Positions 13,466 to 21,109 of a DNA stretch of 21,242 bases are shown here, in pieces (positions within the stretch are counted from its first letter, which is position 1; each line of letters opens with the position of its first letter). Below the pieces are notes generated by a model. The model ran no database searches, was not told where the DNA came from, and saw only the letters and a program-made list of their open reading frames with translations. The position numbers were made by a program, and so were the translations under genes. The stretch is taken from the NCBI GenBank assembly GCA_045577755.1, contig JAZNJA010000088.1, forward strand, positions 1-21,242, read 5' to 3'. The stretch comes from CAMEON01 sp045577755 (GTDB taxonomy: Bacteria > Bacillota > Clostridia > Oscillospirales > CAG-272).

Positions 13466-15080
13466 ACATATTCTGATGGAACTCCGACAGCCGGAGCCCG
13501 GGGTTCTTATCCAGCGCCCAGTCGATCTCGTAGTCGCCCACGAAGACCAGGAGATTCCTTCCCTTCACGTCCTGCACCCACTTGGTGTTCTGCATGAGGC
13601 GGAGGGAGGCGGGGTTCAGCTCATTGGGATCGTTGTCGATGTAGCGGATGAGCTGGTGGGGGGTGTCCTTCTTGTAGTACTTGACGCCGTACTCGGACTC
13701 CATGCGGAACTGGAGCACGTCGAACTGGAGCACGCCGACCACGCCCACGATGACCCGCTCCATACCCGTGCCGGGCTCGAAGAAGATCTGGATGGCACCC
13801 TCCTGGGCGATCTGGGTCATGCCCTTGGCGAATTGCTTGCGCTTCATGGAGTCGATCTGCTCCACCACGGCAAAATGCTCGGGGGCGAAGGTGGGGATGC
13901 CCGCGTACTGAATTTTCGCACCCTTGGCGCAGATGGTGTCACCGATGGAGAAGATACCGGGATCGAAGACGCCGATGATGTCCCCCGCGTAGGCGGTGTC
14001 GATGATTTCTCGCTCCTGGGCCATCATCTGCTGGGGCTGGGAGAGCTTGACGGGCTTGCCCGCCTGGACGTGGAAGTACTCCTCACCGCGCTCGAACTTG
14101 CCCGAGCAGATCCGCATGAAGGCGATACGGTCGCGGTGGGCCTTGTTCATGTTGGCCTGGATCTTGAAGACGAAGGCGGAAAAGGGCTCGTCGAAGGGGG
14201 AGATCTCGGTGGGCTCCACGGCAGGGTGGACGCTCTTGTGGGACAGGGGGGCGGAGGTCATCTCCAGGAATCTCTCCAGGAAGGCCTCCACGCCGAAGTT
14301 GTTCAGGGCCGAGCCGAAGAACACGGGGGAGAGCTGACCGCAGCGCACCTTCTCCAGATCAAAGTCGAAGCAGGCACCGTCCAGAAGCTCGATCTGCTCG
14401 GTGAGGATTTCTCTGGCGCGCTCACCGATGAGGTTATCCATCTGCTCGGTATCGTTGATATCACACTCAATGCCCTTGAGTCTCTTTCTACCCGCGTGGC
14501 GCTCGTCGAAGGTGAGGATGGACTGACGGTCCCGCTCGTAGACGCCCTTGAACTCCACGCCGCAGCCGATGGGCCAGTTCATGGGGTAGGTGCCGATGCC
14601 GAACTCCTTCTCCAGCTCGTCGATGAGGTCGAAGGGGTCTCTTGCCTCGCGGTCCATCTTGTTGATGAAGGTGAAGATGGGGATATGCCGCATGGCGCAG
14701 ACCTTGAAGAGCTTACGGGTCTGGGGCTCGATACCCTTGGCGCCGTCGATGACCATGACCGCGCTGTCGGCGGCCATGAGGGTACGGTAGGTATCCTCCG
14801 AGAAGTCCTGGTGGCCGGGGGTGTCCAGGATGTTGATGCAGAAGCCCTCGTACTCGAACTGCATGACCGAGGAGGTGACCGAGATACCTCTCTTCTTCTC
14901 GATCTCCATCCAGTCGGAGGTGGCGTGGCGGTCGGAGGATTTGCCCTTGACCGCGCCTGCGGACTGGATCGCGCCTCCGTAGAGGAGGAACTTCTCGGTC
15001 AGGGTGGTCTTACCCGCGTCGGGGTGGGAAATGATGGCGAACGTCCGACGACGCTCGATCTCCTGCTTGAAGTCTGCCAT
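13464..15080 (-). CDS. prfC: Peptide chain release factor 3 (class II, GTPase)
   Basis: 538 residues, about the size of E. coli RF3. Translational GTPase motifs: G1 S-H-P-D-A-G-K-T-T at 18-26, switch I R-G-I-S-V-T-S-S at 64-71, G3 D-T-P-G-H at 86-90, G4 N-K-M-D at 140-143. The S-H-P-D form of G1 and the MADFKQEIERRRTFAIISHP start mark RF3 rather than EF-G or TypA. Domain II and III regions follow (for example FSAFVFKIQANMNKAHRDRIAFMR and VVGVLQFDVLQFRMESEYGV). The protein recycles RF1/RF2 from the ribosome after peptide release. AAAGGA precedes ATG 15080. Its own consensus promoter and a structured leader with a repeat lie upstream; it appears to be a single-gene unit. Confidence 0.97.
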   Translation of the reverse strand: MADFKQEIERRRTFAIISHPDAGKTTLTEKFLLYGGAIQSAGAVKGKSSDRHATSDWMEIEKKRGISVTSSVMQFEYEGFCINILDTPGHQDFSEDTYRTLMAADSAVMVIDGAKGIEPQTRKLFKVCAMRHIPIFTFINKMDREARDPFDLIDELEKEFGIGTYPMNWPIGCGVEFKGVYERDRQSILTFDERHAGRKRLKGIECDINDTEQMDNLIGERAREILTEQIELLDGACFDFDLEKVRCGQLSPVFFGSALNNFGVEAFLERFLEMTSAPLSHKSVHPAVEPTEISPFDEPFSAFVFKIQANMNKAHRDRIAFMRICSGKFERGEEYFHVQAGKPVKLSQPQQMMAQEREIIDTAYAGDIIGVFDPGIFSIGDTICAKGAKIQYAGIPTFAPEHFAVVEQIDSMKRKQFAKGMTQIAQEGAIQIFFEPGTGMERVIVGVVGVLQFDVLQFRMESEYGVKYYKKDTPHQLIRYIDNDPNELNPASLRLMQNTKWVQDVKGRNLLVFVGDYEIDWALDKNPGLRLSEFHQNM

Positions 15081-15104
15081 GTGGGTGGGTTCCTTTCTTT
15101 CTAT

Positions 15105-15152
15105 GCCCTCTCACCCGCCTTTGGCGGGAGCTCTCCCAAAGGGAGAGCCTTG
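15105..15152. repeat. Short double-hairpin interspersed repeat in the prfC leader
   Basis: Two adjoining perfect hairpins, CCCGCC-TTT-GGCGGG (15114-15128) and CTCTCCC-AAA-GGGAGAG (15131-15147), bordered by GCCCTCTCA and CCTTGCA. This arrangement resembles, from memory, a common interspersed repeat of gut Clostridia reading CTCTCCCTTTGGGAGAG on the other strand. It lies between the promoter and the start codon of prfC, so it is transcribed in the mRNA leader. Confidence 0.65.
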
Positions 15153-15204
15153 CACGAGAGTTCACTATATTCAGTATATCTCAATACAAGTATCAATCTT
15201 ATTT

Positions 15205-15233
15205 ATTATAGCCGAAAACGGGGCGGATGTCAA
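15205..15233 (-). promoter_or_regulatory. Perfect consensus promoter of prfC
   Basis: On the minus strand TTGACA (15233-15228), 17 bases, TATAAT (15210-15205). The leader to ATG 15080 is about 117 bases and includes the double-hairpin repeat. Confidence 0.92.
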
Positions 15234-15285
15234 TGGTGGGGACGATGAAATTTTTCCATGTATTGCGTTGAAAAATGGTAAAAGC

Positions 15286-15319
15286 GCAAAAATCCCCACC
15301 TCGCATAGAGATGGGGATT
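15286..15319 (-). terminator. Terminator of the XRE regulator gene
   Basis: On the minus strand AATCCCCATCTC pairs with GAGGTGGGGATT (12 pairs, one G-U; 15319-15308 with 15302-15291) around a 5-base loop, followed by a T-run and GCGC. It lies 15 bases after the stop at 15334 and ahead of the prfC promoter. Confidence 0.9.
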
Positions 15320-15333
15320 CCTCATTGGTTCTT

Positions 15334-16470
15334 TTACTTTTTCTTCCAGTCCTTCACGGGAGTGATACACTTAGCCACCTCGCGGAGTCTTTCAAGGATG
15401 GCTTGAAAGCGCGGTTCTTCTCGGATGACATCGTAACGGTTCTGGTGTTGCATTCTGTAATAGCAGTAGTATGCGGTATTGATGTGCTTATTGCCCCATT
15501 CTTCACCATAAACCAAGCAATTCGTAAAGGGAGACGTAAAGGGATCTCCGGGCTTTGCGGTCTCGGCGGCAACGGCGTGGTCACACATTTTTTCCAAGGC
15601 ATCCAATGTCTCTTCGGTCTTGCCCTGAGCTATGAGGTAGGTAGCCATAAAGCGGTAGACCTTGGCCACATCACCGTGATAGTGATTGAGATTATCGCCA
15701 AAAACCATGTGATAGAGGTCAACGATCTGACGATAGTAGGCGATCTTTTGATCCCACTCCTCGGGATCATTGGGAATGACACCGGCAATATAGTCGGTAA
15801 GGCAGGCGCAGAGTCTGTCGGTCAACTGCTCCATATATTCCTGCTTGGGCTTTTGGTCTCCCCCGTCTCCGCTCAAAATGGCACTGCGCGTAACCTCACG
15901 GCAATTTTGCATGGACGGCAGTGTGGCCATGATACGCTCCGCACGGAGGGTATCGTGAAAGCCATTATAGTAGAGGGATGCCAAGCGAGTGATCATGTTA
16001 TTCTTGAATTCATGATCCTCCGTGCGGTCGATGAGGGCAATATAGATTTTTTCGGCCTCAGTCAACTCGGCCAAATGAGTTTCGGCCTCCCCGTCCCACA
16101 TATAGACGCGGCATAGGGTATTGGCCAGATGCGCCTGAATCCTTTCGTCGGAGGGGAATTCAGCCGTAAACTTTCTTGCTTCGGGAATGGCAGTTTGTTT
16201 GCTTCCCAACTCATCGTGCATAGCAATGACGTCATAGATCTCCGCGAGTCTCCTTTCCTTTTCTGTTCGGTTCAGCCCCAGCAGCTCGTCGGTGCTGACC
16301 GAGAAAAACTCCGCGATGGAGGGGAGCAGCTCGATATCGGGGTAGCTGGACTCGGACTCCCAGCGGGAGATGGCCTGGGGGGTACAGCCCAGGAAGGTGG
16401 CGAGCTGATCCTGCGTGACCTTGTGCTTGGCTCGGAGGCTTTTGATGGTGGTTCCGATCTTCAGGTTCAT
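15334..16470 (-). CDS. XRE-family transcriptional regulator with long helical (TPR-like) sensor tail
   Basis: 378 residues. An N-terminal helix-turn-helix of the Cro/C1 type fills about residues 7-64 (recognition part T-P-Q-A-I-S-R-W-E-S-E-S, then DIELLPSIAEFFSVSTDELLG). The remaining ~300 residues are all-helical with paired aromatic/Ala patterns, like the TPR-like tails of RRNPP-type or related Firmicutes regulators that sense peptides or partner proteins. AAGGAG precedes ATG 16470. The base composition changes inside the gene: the HTH part (about 16260-16470) is 60-68% GC by line counts, the tail mostly 43-52%, suggesting a joined origin. No cognate peptide gene is seen next to it. The target genes are unknown. 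Confidence 0.85.
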   Translation of the reverse strand: MNLKIGTTIKSLRAKHKVTQDQLATFLGCTPQAISRWESESSYPDIELLPSIAEFFSVSTDELLGLNRTEKERRLAEIYDVIAMHDELGSKQTAIPEARKFTAEFPSDERIQAHLANTLCRVYMWDGEAETHLAELTEAEKIYIALIDRTEDHEFKNNMITRLASLYYNGFHDTLRAERIMATLPSMQNCREVTRSAILSGDGGDQKPKQEYMEQLTDRLCACLTDYIAGVIPNDPEEWDQKIAYYRQIVDLYHMVFGDNLNHYHGDVAKVYRFMATYLIAQGKTEETLDALEKMCDHAVAAETAKPGDPFTSPFTNCLVYGEEWGNKHINTAYYCYYRMQHQNRYDVIREEPRFQAILERLREVAKCITPVKDWKKK

Positions 16471-16531
16471 GTTATCTCCTTATTCTGTGTTTCGTGTATG
16501 GTGGAATGGTGTGCTGTAAGCTTACGCCTTT

Positions 16532-16560
16532 ATCATACCACAGAAATGCGTGGAAATCAA
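16532..16560 (-). promoter_or_regulatory. Promoter of the XRE regulator gene
   Basis: On the minus strand TTGATT (16560-16555), 17 bases, TATGAT (16537-16532). The leader of about 55 bases contains a GTAAGCTTAC palindrome (about 16516-16525), just past the -10 box, which could be the binding site of an autoregulating HTH dimer. Confidence 0.75.
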
Positions 16561-16613
16561 TTATCAATCAGTTGTTGCGGGGTTAAGAGTTGGTTAACAT
16601 CGAGGGGTAAGAA

Positions 16614-16638
16614 GACCGTCCCCACGGAGAGGACGGTC
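16614..16638 (-). terminator. Possible terminator after the small lipoprotein gene
   Basis: GACCGTCC (16614-16621) pairs perfectly with GGACGGTC (16631-16638) around a 9-base loop. On the minus strand it is followed only by TTCTT, a poor T-run; the better T-run (GTTTTCTT) is on the plus strand. It lies 7 bases after the lipoprotein stop codon, so a role in ending that transcript is plausible. Confidence 0.45.
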
Positions 16639-16644
16639 GTTTTC

Positions 16645-17169
16645 TTATTCAACGGGCGCGGCCGTGGACTTTTCGGACTGATCCACCGTAAAGTAGTCTT
16701 TGATGAAACGATTCCACTTATCTTCGTCACAGTTCCAATTGTTCTCATCGTAATCTTCCCCCATCTCATAGAGCTGACAGGTTGGAGACAAGATGTCGTA
16801 ATCCCCGTTTTGGTAAGTAATCTTGACCGTATACCCCCGATAATTATAGACGGGATCATTGGCTGCCACCAGAATGCCAAAGAAATGATTCGTAAAAGTC
16901 AGTCCCTCCAGATCGCTTACAAAGTCCGAAAATTGTTCGGCGTCCAGTGTGTCGATGGGGTCAAGTTCCTCCTCCATCTCGTCAATATCCGCAAATCTGC
17001 CAAACCGTCCACCGGACCCGTTATTGGTGAGATAATACAGCTCCACCGAGACGATCTCGGACGTATCATACCGCATGTCAACCTGTTTCCACGAGGGAAT
17101 AAACACACACCCCGTCAAGCTGAATATGAGCAGAACAGCCACGAATAATGCCCTAATTTTTCGGAACAT
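16645..17169 (-). CDS. Small lipoprotein of unknown function, 174 aa
   Basis: The start is set at ATG 17169 because AAAGGAGG (17184-17177) lies 7 bases ahead. An ATG six codons earlier (17187) runs through that site itself and is rejected. The signal peptide FRKIRALFVAVLLIFSLTGC ends in the lipobox with Cys21, so the protein should be anchored at the outer face of the membrane. The mature part is acidic and mixed alpha/beta: EIVSVELYYL, a helix around DAEQFSDFVSDLEGL, strands GYTVKITYQNGDYDIL, and a closing CDEDKWNRFIKDYF helix. I do not recognise the family. The local base composition (about 47% GC in the line I counted) is lower than in dnaE. Its role cannot be inferred from its neighbours, which are dnaE and an XRE regulator. 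Confidence 0.78.
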   Translation of the reverse strand: MFRKIRALFVAVLLIFSLTGCVFIPSWKQVDMRYDTSEIVSVELYYLTNNGSGGRFGRFADIDEMEEELDPIDTLDAEQFSDFVSDLEGLTFTNHFFGILVAANDPVYNYRGYTVKITYQNGDYDILSPTCQLYEMGEDYDENNWNCDEDKWNRFIKDYFTVDQSEKSTAAPVE

Positions 17170-17237
17170 GATGATTCCTCCTTTCAAAATGGGCAGAGAG
17201 TCTCCCCTCTACCCATATAGACGCATTTATTCGCCAA

Positions 17238-17265
17238 ATATTACACGTTTTTTTAAAATTGTGAA
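17238..17265 (-). promoter_or_regulatory. Candidate promoter of the small lipoprotein gene
   Basis: On the minus strand TTCACA (17265-17260), 16 bases, TAATAT (17243-17238), in an AT-rich stretch just after the dnaE stop. Downstream, GGG-C-AGAG (17190-17197-region) can pair with CTCT-A-CCC to form a leader hairpin. The hexamers are only moderate matches. Confidence 0.4.
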
Positions 17266-17268
17266 AAA

Positions 17269-20200
17269 TTATTTCGCCACCACGTTCTCCTTCCCCAAAA
17301 TCCCCTCCAGTCTCGTCAGCACGAAGGGGGTGGCCTTCATGCGCAGATTGCTGGCATAATACTTCCCGTCGCTCATGTCGTAGAAGATCACGGCGGTAGT
17401 CCCGTCGCAGAAGATCTCGGCGAGGTTGAGGGCTTTGCGGTACGGCTCACCCTCTCGGTCGGGGACGCGGAGGTAGAGCTTTTGCGGGGGGGCGGCAGGG
17501 GTGGACTTGGGGATAGGCTTGGGCGCGGGCATGGACTCGTAGGGATTGTATGCGGGCTTTTGAGTCTGCGCCGAGAGCATGGATTCGTATGGATTATACG
17601 CGGGTTTGGGAGTCTGTGCCGAGGGCATGGATTCGTAGGGATTATACGCGGGCTTGGGAGCCTGTGCCGAGGGCATGGACTCATAAGGGTTATACGCGGG
17701 CTTCCCCTCGGCGGCGGGCTTGGGCGCGGAGGTAGCCTGTTGGGGCTTGACCGCGGGCGCGGGAGTCGGCTTGGGTGCGGGCTTATCGGCGGGTTTTGGG
17801 GAACCGTTAAAGTGATCGTTGTCCACCAAAAGTCCCATCACAGAAACAAGGATCTTGGGAGACTCCTCCTCGCGGACCGACAGATTCCCTTCCACGAACA
17901 CGGCGTTGTCGGCCTTGATGATCTCCCCGTACTGGATAAAGGTCTTGGGGAAGGCCAGACACTCGATGACGCCTCCCGAATCCTCCACCGTGAAGAAGGC
18001 CATGCGCTCCTCCTTCTTGGTGGTCTTCAGGGTCACGCCGCTCACGACACCCGCGATCTTGACCTTGGCGCGATCGGGGAGAGCGGGAGTGTCGGTCTCA
18101 CCATCCTCGCTTGTGGGCGCGATCTCGGCGATCTGCATGGGGGCCAGAGCCTCCACGCACTTGGAGAAATCGTCCAGAAGCTGACCCGAGAAGAACATAC
18201 CCGATGCCTCCTTCTCCAGCATGAGCATCTCCCGGAGGGTGTAGGGCCGCACCTGGGGATAGCTGAAGGATGGGGTGGTGTCCATAATGTCCTCCGCCAT
18301 GGAGAACATATCCATCTGCCCCTCCAGATTGGCGCGGTTCTTGGCGGACAGAGTGTCGATCATGGTCTCAAAGACCGCCAGGAGCTGGGCGCGATGGTGG
18401 GGGAGGTTATCGAAGGCACCCGCCTTGATGAGGGCCTCCACCTGCCGTTTGTTGAGGTCGTGGCCCGACAGGCGGTCGAGAAAGTCCTCAAAGGAGGCAA
18501 AGGGCTTCCGCTTGCGCTCGTTCAGGATGGCGCGGAGGAAGGCCTCGCCCACGTTCTTGAGGGCCAGCAGACCGTAACGGATGTGACCGCCCCGCCCCGT
18601 CTTGGTGGCGTGGAAGTCCATCTGGCTCTCGTTGATGTCGGGGGGGAGCACCTGAATATCGTACTTGGCGCACTCAGCCGTGTACTCCGCCATCTTGGGC
18701 TGGTTGCCCAGCACCGAGGTGAGGAGCGCGGCAAAATAGGCCCCGGGGTGGTGGGCTTTGAGGTAGGCGGTGCGGTAGGAAATGAGGGCGTAGGCGGCGG
18801 CGTGGGACTTGTTGAAGGCGTAGTTGGCAAAGCTCCCCATATCGTCGAAGAGCTTTTCGGCCTCGGCGTGGGTCATGCCGTTCTTCTCCGCCCCCGCCAC
18901 GAAGTCCGCCCGCTCGGCCTCCAGCACAGAGGCCTTCTTCTTGGACATAGCGCGGCGGACGATGTCCGCGTGGCCGTAGGTGTACCCCGCCATGACGCGG
19001 AAGATGCTCATGACCTGCTCCTGGTATACCGTCACGCCGTAGGTGGAGGACAGGACGGGCTCCAGCAGGGGAGAGGGATACTTCACAAGGGAGGGATCCT
19101 CGCGGTTGGCGATGTAGCGGGGGATGGCCTCCATGGGGCCGGGACGGTAGAGGGCGATGGCAGCCTCAATGTCCCCAATGGCGCGGGGCTTCAGCCCCGT
19201 CAGCATCTGGCGCATACCGCCCGATTCCAGCTGGAACACGCCCAGGGTCTGGCCGCGGCTGATGAGCTCGTAGGTCTCGGGATCGTCCAAGGGGACGCGG
19301 TCAAGGGCGAAGTCGGGGTCGGACTCCTTCACCTGCTCCTCGGCATCGTGCATGATGGTGAGGTAACGCAGACCCAAAAAGTCGAATTTGAGAACACCCA
19401 GCTTGGCCACGGTGTCCATATCGTACTGGGTGACGGTGGTGCCGTTGTTAACGGCCAGAGGGACGAAATCGCACACGGGGCGGTCGGTGATGACGATACC
19501 CGCGGCGTGGACCGAGGCGTTGCGGGGCATACCCTCCAGGGACATGGCGGTATCCACCAGCTTTTTCACCTCGTCGGAGCCTTCATACAGGGCTTTCAGA
19601 TCGGGGAGGCGCAGAGCCTCCCCTATGGTGATACCCAGCTCCTGGGGCACAGCGCGGGCTACCACGTCCACGTCGGCGTAGCTCATGCCCATGGCGCGGC
19701 CCGAATCCCGAATGGCGGCGCGGGCGGCCAGGGTCCCGAAGGTGATGATCTGGGAGACGTGATCTCTGCCGTACTTGTCGGCCACGTAGGCGATGACCTC
19801 GTCGCGGCGGTTGTAGCAGAAATCCACGTCAATATCGGGCATGGACACCCGCTCGGGGTTGAGGAAGCGCTCAAAAAGCAGGTCAAAGGCGATGGAATCC
19901 ACCTCGGTGATGCCGATGCAGTACGCCACCAAAGAACCCGCCCCCGAGCCACGGCCGGGGCCTACGGGGATATCCTTGGATTTAGCGAAGTTGACGTAGT
20001 CCTGCACAATGAGGAAGTAATCATCGTAGCCCATACTGCCGATGACGCCCAGCTCATAGGCGATGCGATCACGGTAGGCGGTCTCGGAGTGCTTGCCGTT
20101 ATCATAGACGATCTGACCCGACTGCACACGGCGGACAAGACCCTCCTCGGTGAGGCGGGCCAGGTACTCCCCCGCGGTCATCCCGTCGGGGCAGGGGAAC

Positions 20201-21060
20201 TTGGGCAGGTAGGTCTTGGTGAAGTCGAATTCCAGATCACACCGCTGGGCGATGCGGACGGTGTTCTCAATGGCTCCGGGGTAGCGGGAGAAGAGCATCT
20301 CCATCTCCCCCGTGTCCTTGTAGTAGAACTCGTCGGTGGCAAAGCCCACCTTGCCGTCCTCGCCAACGGTGCGCCCCGTCTGGATGCAGGTCAGTACCTC
20401 CTGCATATAGGCGTCCTCGCGGCGGAGGTAGTGGCAGTCGTTGGTGGCTACCAGAGGCAGGTCGCACTCTCGGGCCAGCCGCAGGAGAGCGGGGAGGATC
20501 TGCCGCTCCTCGGGGAGGTTGTGGTTCTGGATCTCGATGTAGTAGTTCCCCGCTCCGAAAATGGCGGACATGGTGAGGGCGGCGTTCTTAGCACCCTCGT
20601 AGTCCCCCGCCAGCAGCCGCTTGGGAATATCACCCGACAAACAGGCCGACAGGGCGATGAGACCCTTATGATGGCGGCGGAGCAGCTCCATATCCACGCG
20701 CGGACGGCCGTAAAAGCCCTCGGTGAAGCCCGCCGAGACCAGGGTCATGAGGTTCCGGTAGCCCTCCATATTCTCGCAGAGAAGGACGAGGTGGTTGTAA
20801 GCCCCCTCGCGTCCCTGCATCCCCGTCTTGTCGAAGCGGGAATTGGGCGCGACGTAGACCTCACATCCGATGATGGGCTTGACGCCTGCCTTCTTACAGG
20901 CCTCGTAGAAGGAGACCGCGCCGTAGAGCACGCCGTGATCCGTGATGGCCACGGCATCGTGACCGCACTCCTTCACCCGAGCGGGGAGGTCGGATATACG
21001 GCACGCGCCGTCCAGAAGGCTGTATTCGGTGTGGAGGTGAAGATGGACGAACGATCCCAT
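17269..21060 (-). CDS. dnaE: DNA polymerase III subunit alpha (DnaE, PHP-containing)
   Basis: 1263 residues, about 100 longer than E. coli DnaE. The PHP domain (about 1-210) keeps its metal-binding motifs: H-L-H-L-H at 6-10, T-D-H, G-C-E and N-D-C-H-Y. The polymerase core holds P-D-I-D-V-D-F at 408-414 with catalytic Asp409 and Asp411, and Asp560 in K-F-D-F-L-G-L. The beta-clamp motif Q-M-D-M-F is at 915-919. An OB fold (about 998-1084) is followed by a Pro/Ala/Lys-rich linker with four 16-residue repeats (1120-1177) and a ~70-residue C-terminal domain (KLYLRVPD... to ENVVAK) of the kind found in clostridial DnaE. This is the DnaE, not the PolC, type of replicative polymerase. AAAGGAG sits 7 bases before ATG 21060. 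The upstream region holds a hairpin array. Confidence 0.97.
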   Translation of the reverse strand: MGSFVHLHLHTEYSLLDGACRISDLPARVKECGHDAVAITDHGVLYGAVSFYEACKKAGVKPIIGCEVYVAPNSRFDKTGMQGREGAYNHLVLLCENMEGYRNLMTLVSAGFTEGFYGRPRVDMELLRRHHKGLIALSACLSGDIPKRLLAGDYEGAKNAALTMSAIFGAGNYYIEIQNHNLPEERQILPALLRLARECDLPLVATNDCHYLRREDAYMQEVLTCIQTGRTVGEDGKVGFATDEFYYKDTGEMEMLFSRYPGAIENTVRIAQRCDLEFDFTKTYLPKFPCPDGMTAGEYLARLTEEGLVRRVQSGQIVYDNGKHSETAYRDRIAYELGVIGSMGYDDYFLIVQDYVNFAKSKDIPVGPGRGSGAGSLVAYCIGITEVDSIAFDLLFERFLNPERVSMPDIDVDFCYNRRDEVIAYVADKYGRDHVSQIITFGTLAARAAIRDSGRAMGMSYADVDVVARAVPQELGITIGEALRLPDLKALYEGSDEVKKLVDTAMSLEGMPRNASVHAAGIVITDRPVCDFVPLAVNNGTTVTQYDMDTVAKLGVLKFDFLGLRYLTIMHDAEEQVKESDPDFALDRVPLDDPETYELISRGQTLGVFQLESGGMRQMLTGLKPRAIGDIEAAIALYRPGPMEAIPRYIANREDPSLVKYPSPLLEPVLSSTYGVTVYQEQVMSIFRVMAGYTYGHADIVRRAMSKKKASVLEAERADFVAGAEKNGMTHAEAEKLFDDMGSFANYAFNKSHAAAYALISYRTAYLKAHHPGAYFAALLTSVLGNQPKMAEYTAECAKYDIQVLPPDINESQMDFHATKTGRGGHIRYGLLALKNVGEAFLRAILNERKRKPFASFEDFLDRLSGHDLNKRQVEALIKAGAFDNLPHHRAQLLAVFETMIDTLSAKNRANLEGQMDMFSMAEDIMDTTPSFSYPQVRPYTLREMLMLEKEASGMFFSGQLLDDFSKCVEALAPMQIAEIAPTSEDGETDTPALPDRAKVKIAGVVSGVTLKTTKKEERMAFFTVEDSGGVIECLAFPKTFIQYGEIIKADNAVFVEGNLSVREEESPKILVSVMGLLVDNDHFNGSPKPADKPAPKPTPAPAVKPQQATSAPKPAAEGKPAYNPYESMPSAQAPKPAYNPYESMPSAQTPKPAYNPYESMLSAQTQKPAYNPYESMPAPKPIPKSTPAAPPQKLYLRVPDREGEPYRKALNLAEIFCDGTTAVIFYDMSDGKYYASNLRMKATPFVLTRLEGILGKENVVAK
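17530..17703 (-). repeat. Four in-frame 48-bp tandem repeats inside dnaE
   Basis: The encoded unit is KPAYNPYESM followed by PSAQAP, PSAQTP, LSAQTQ or PAP, so three full 16-residue units and one partial unit span residues 1120-1177. The DNA copies differ at several synonymous positions (for example TAT/TAC and TCG/TCA choices), so they are not fresh identical duplications. They lie in a flexible linker, where gain or loss of units would keep the frame. Confidence 0.95.
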
Positions 21061-21109
21061 GGGCGGTCTCCTTTCTTTGGTTCAAATTTGGGTTTGTCGG
21101 TGAGTTCTT

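Noticed and set aside
13401..15248. A 615-codon open frame on the plus strand opposite prfC
   Set aside because: Antisense shadow of RF3 with the same biased composition, starting inside a terminator region.
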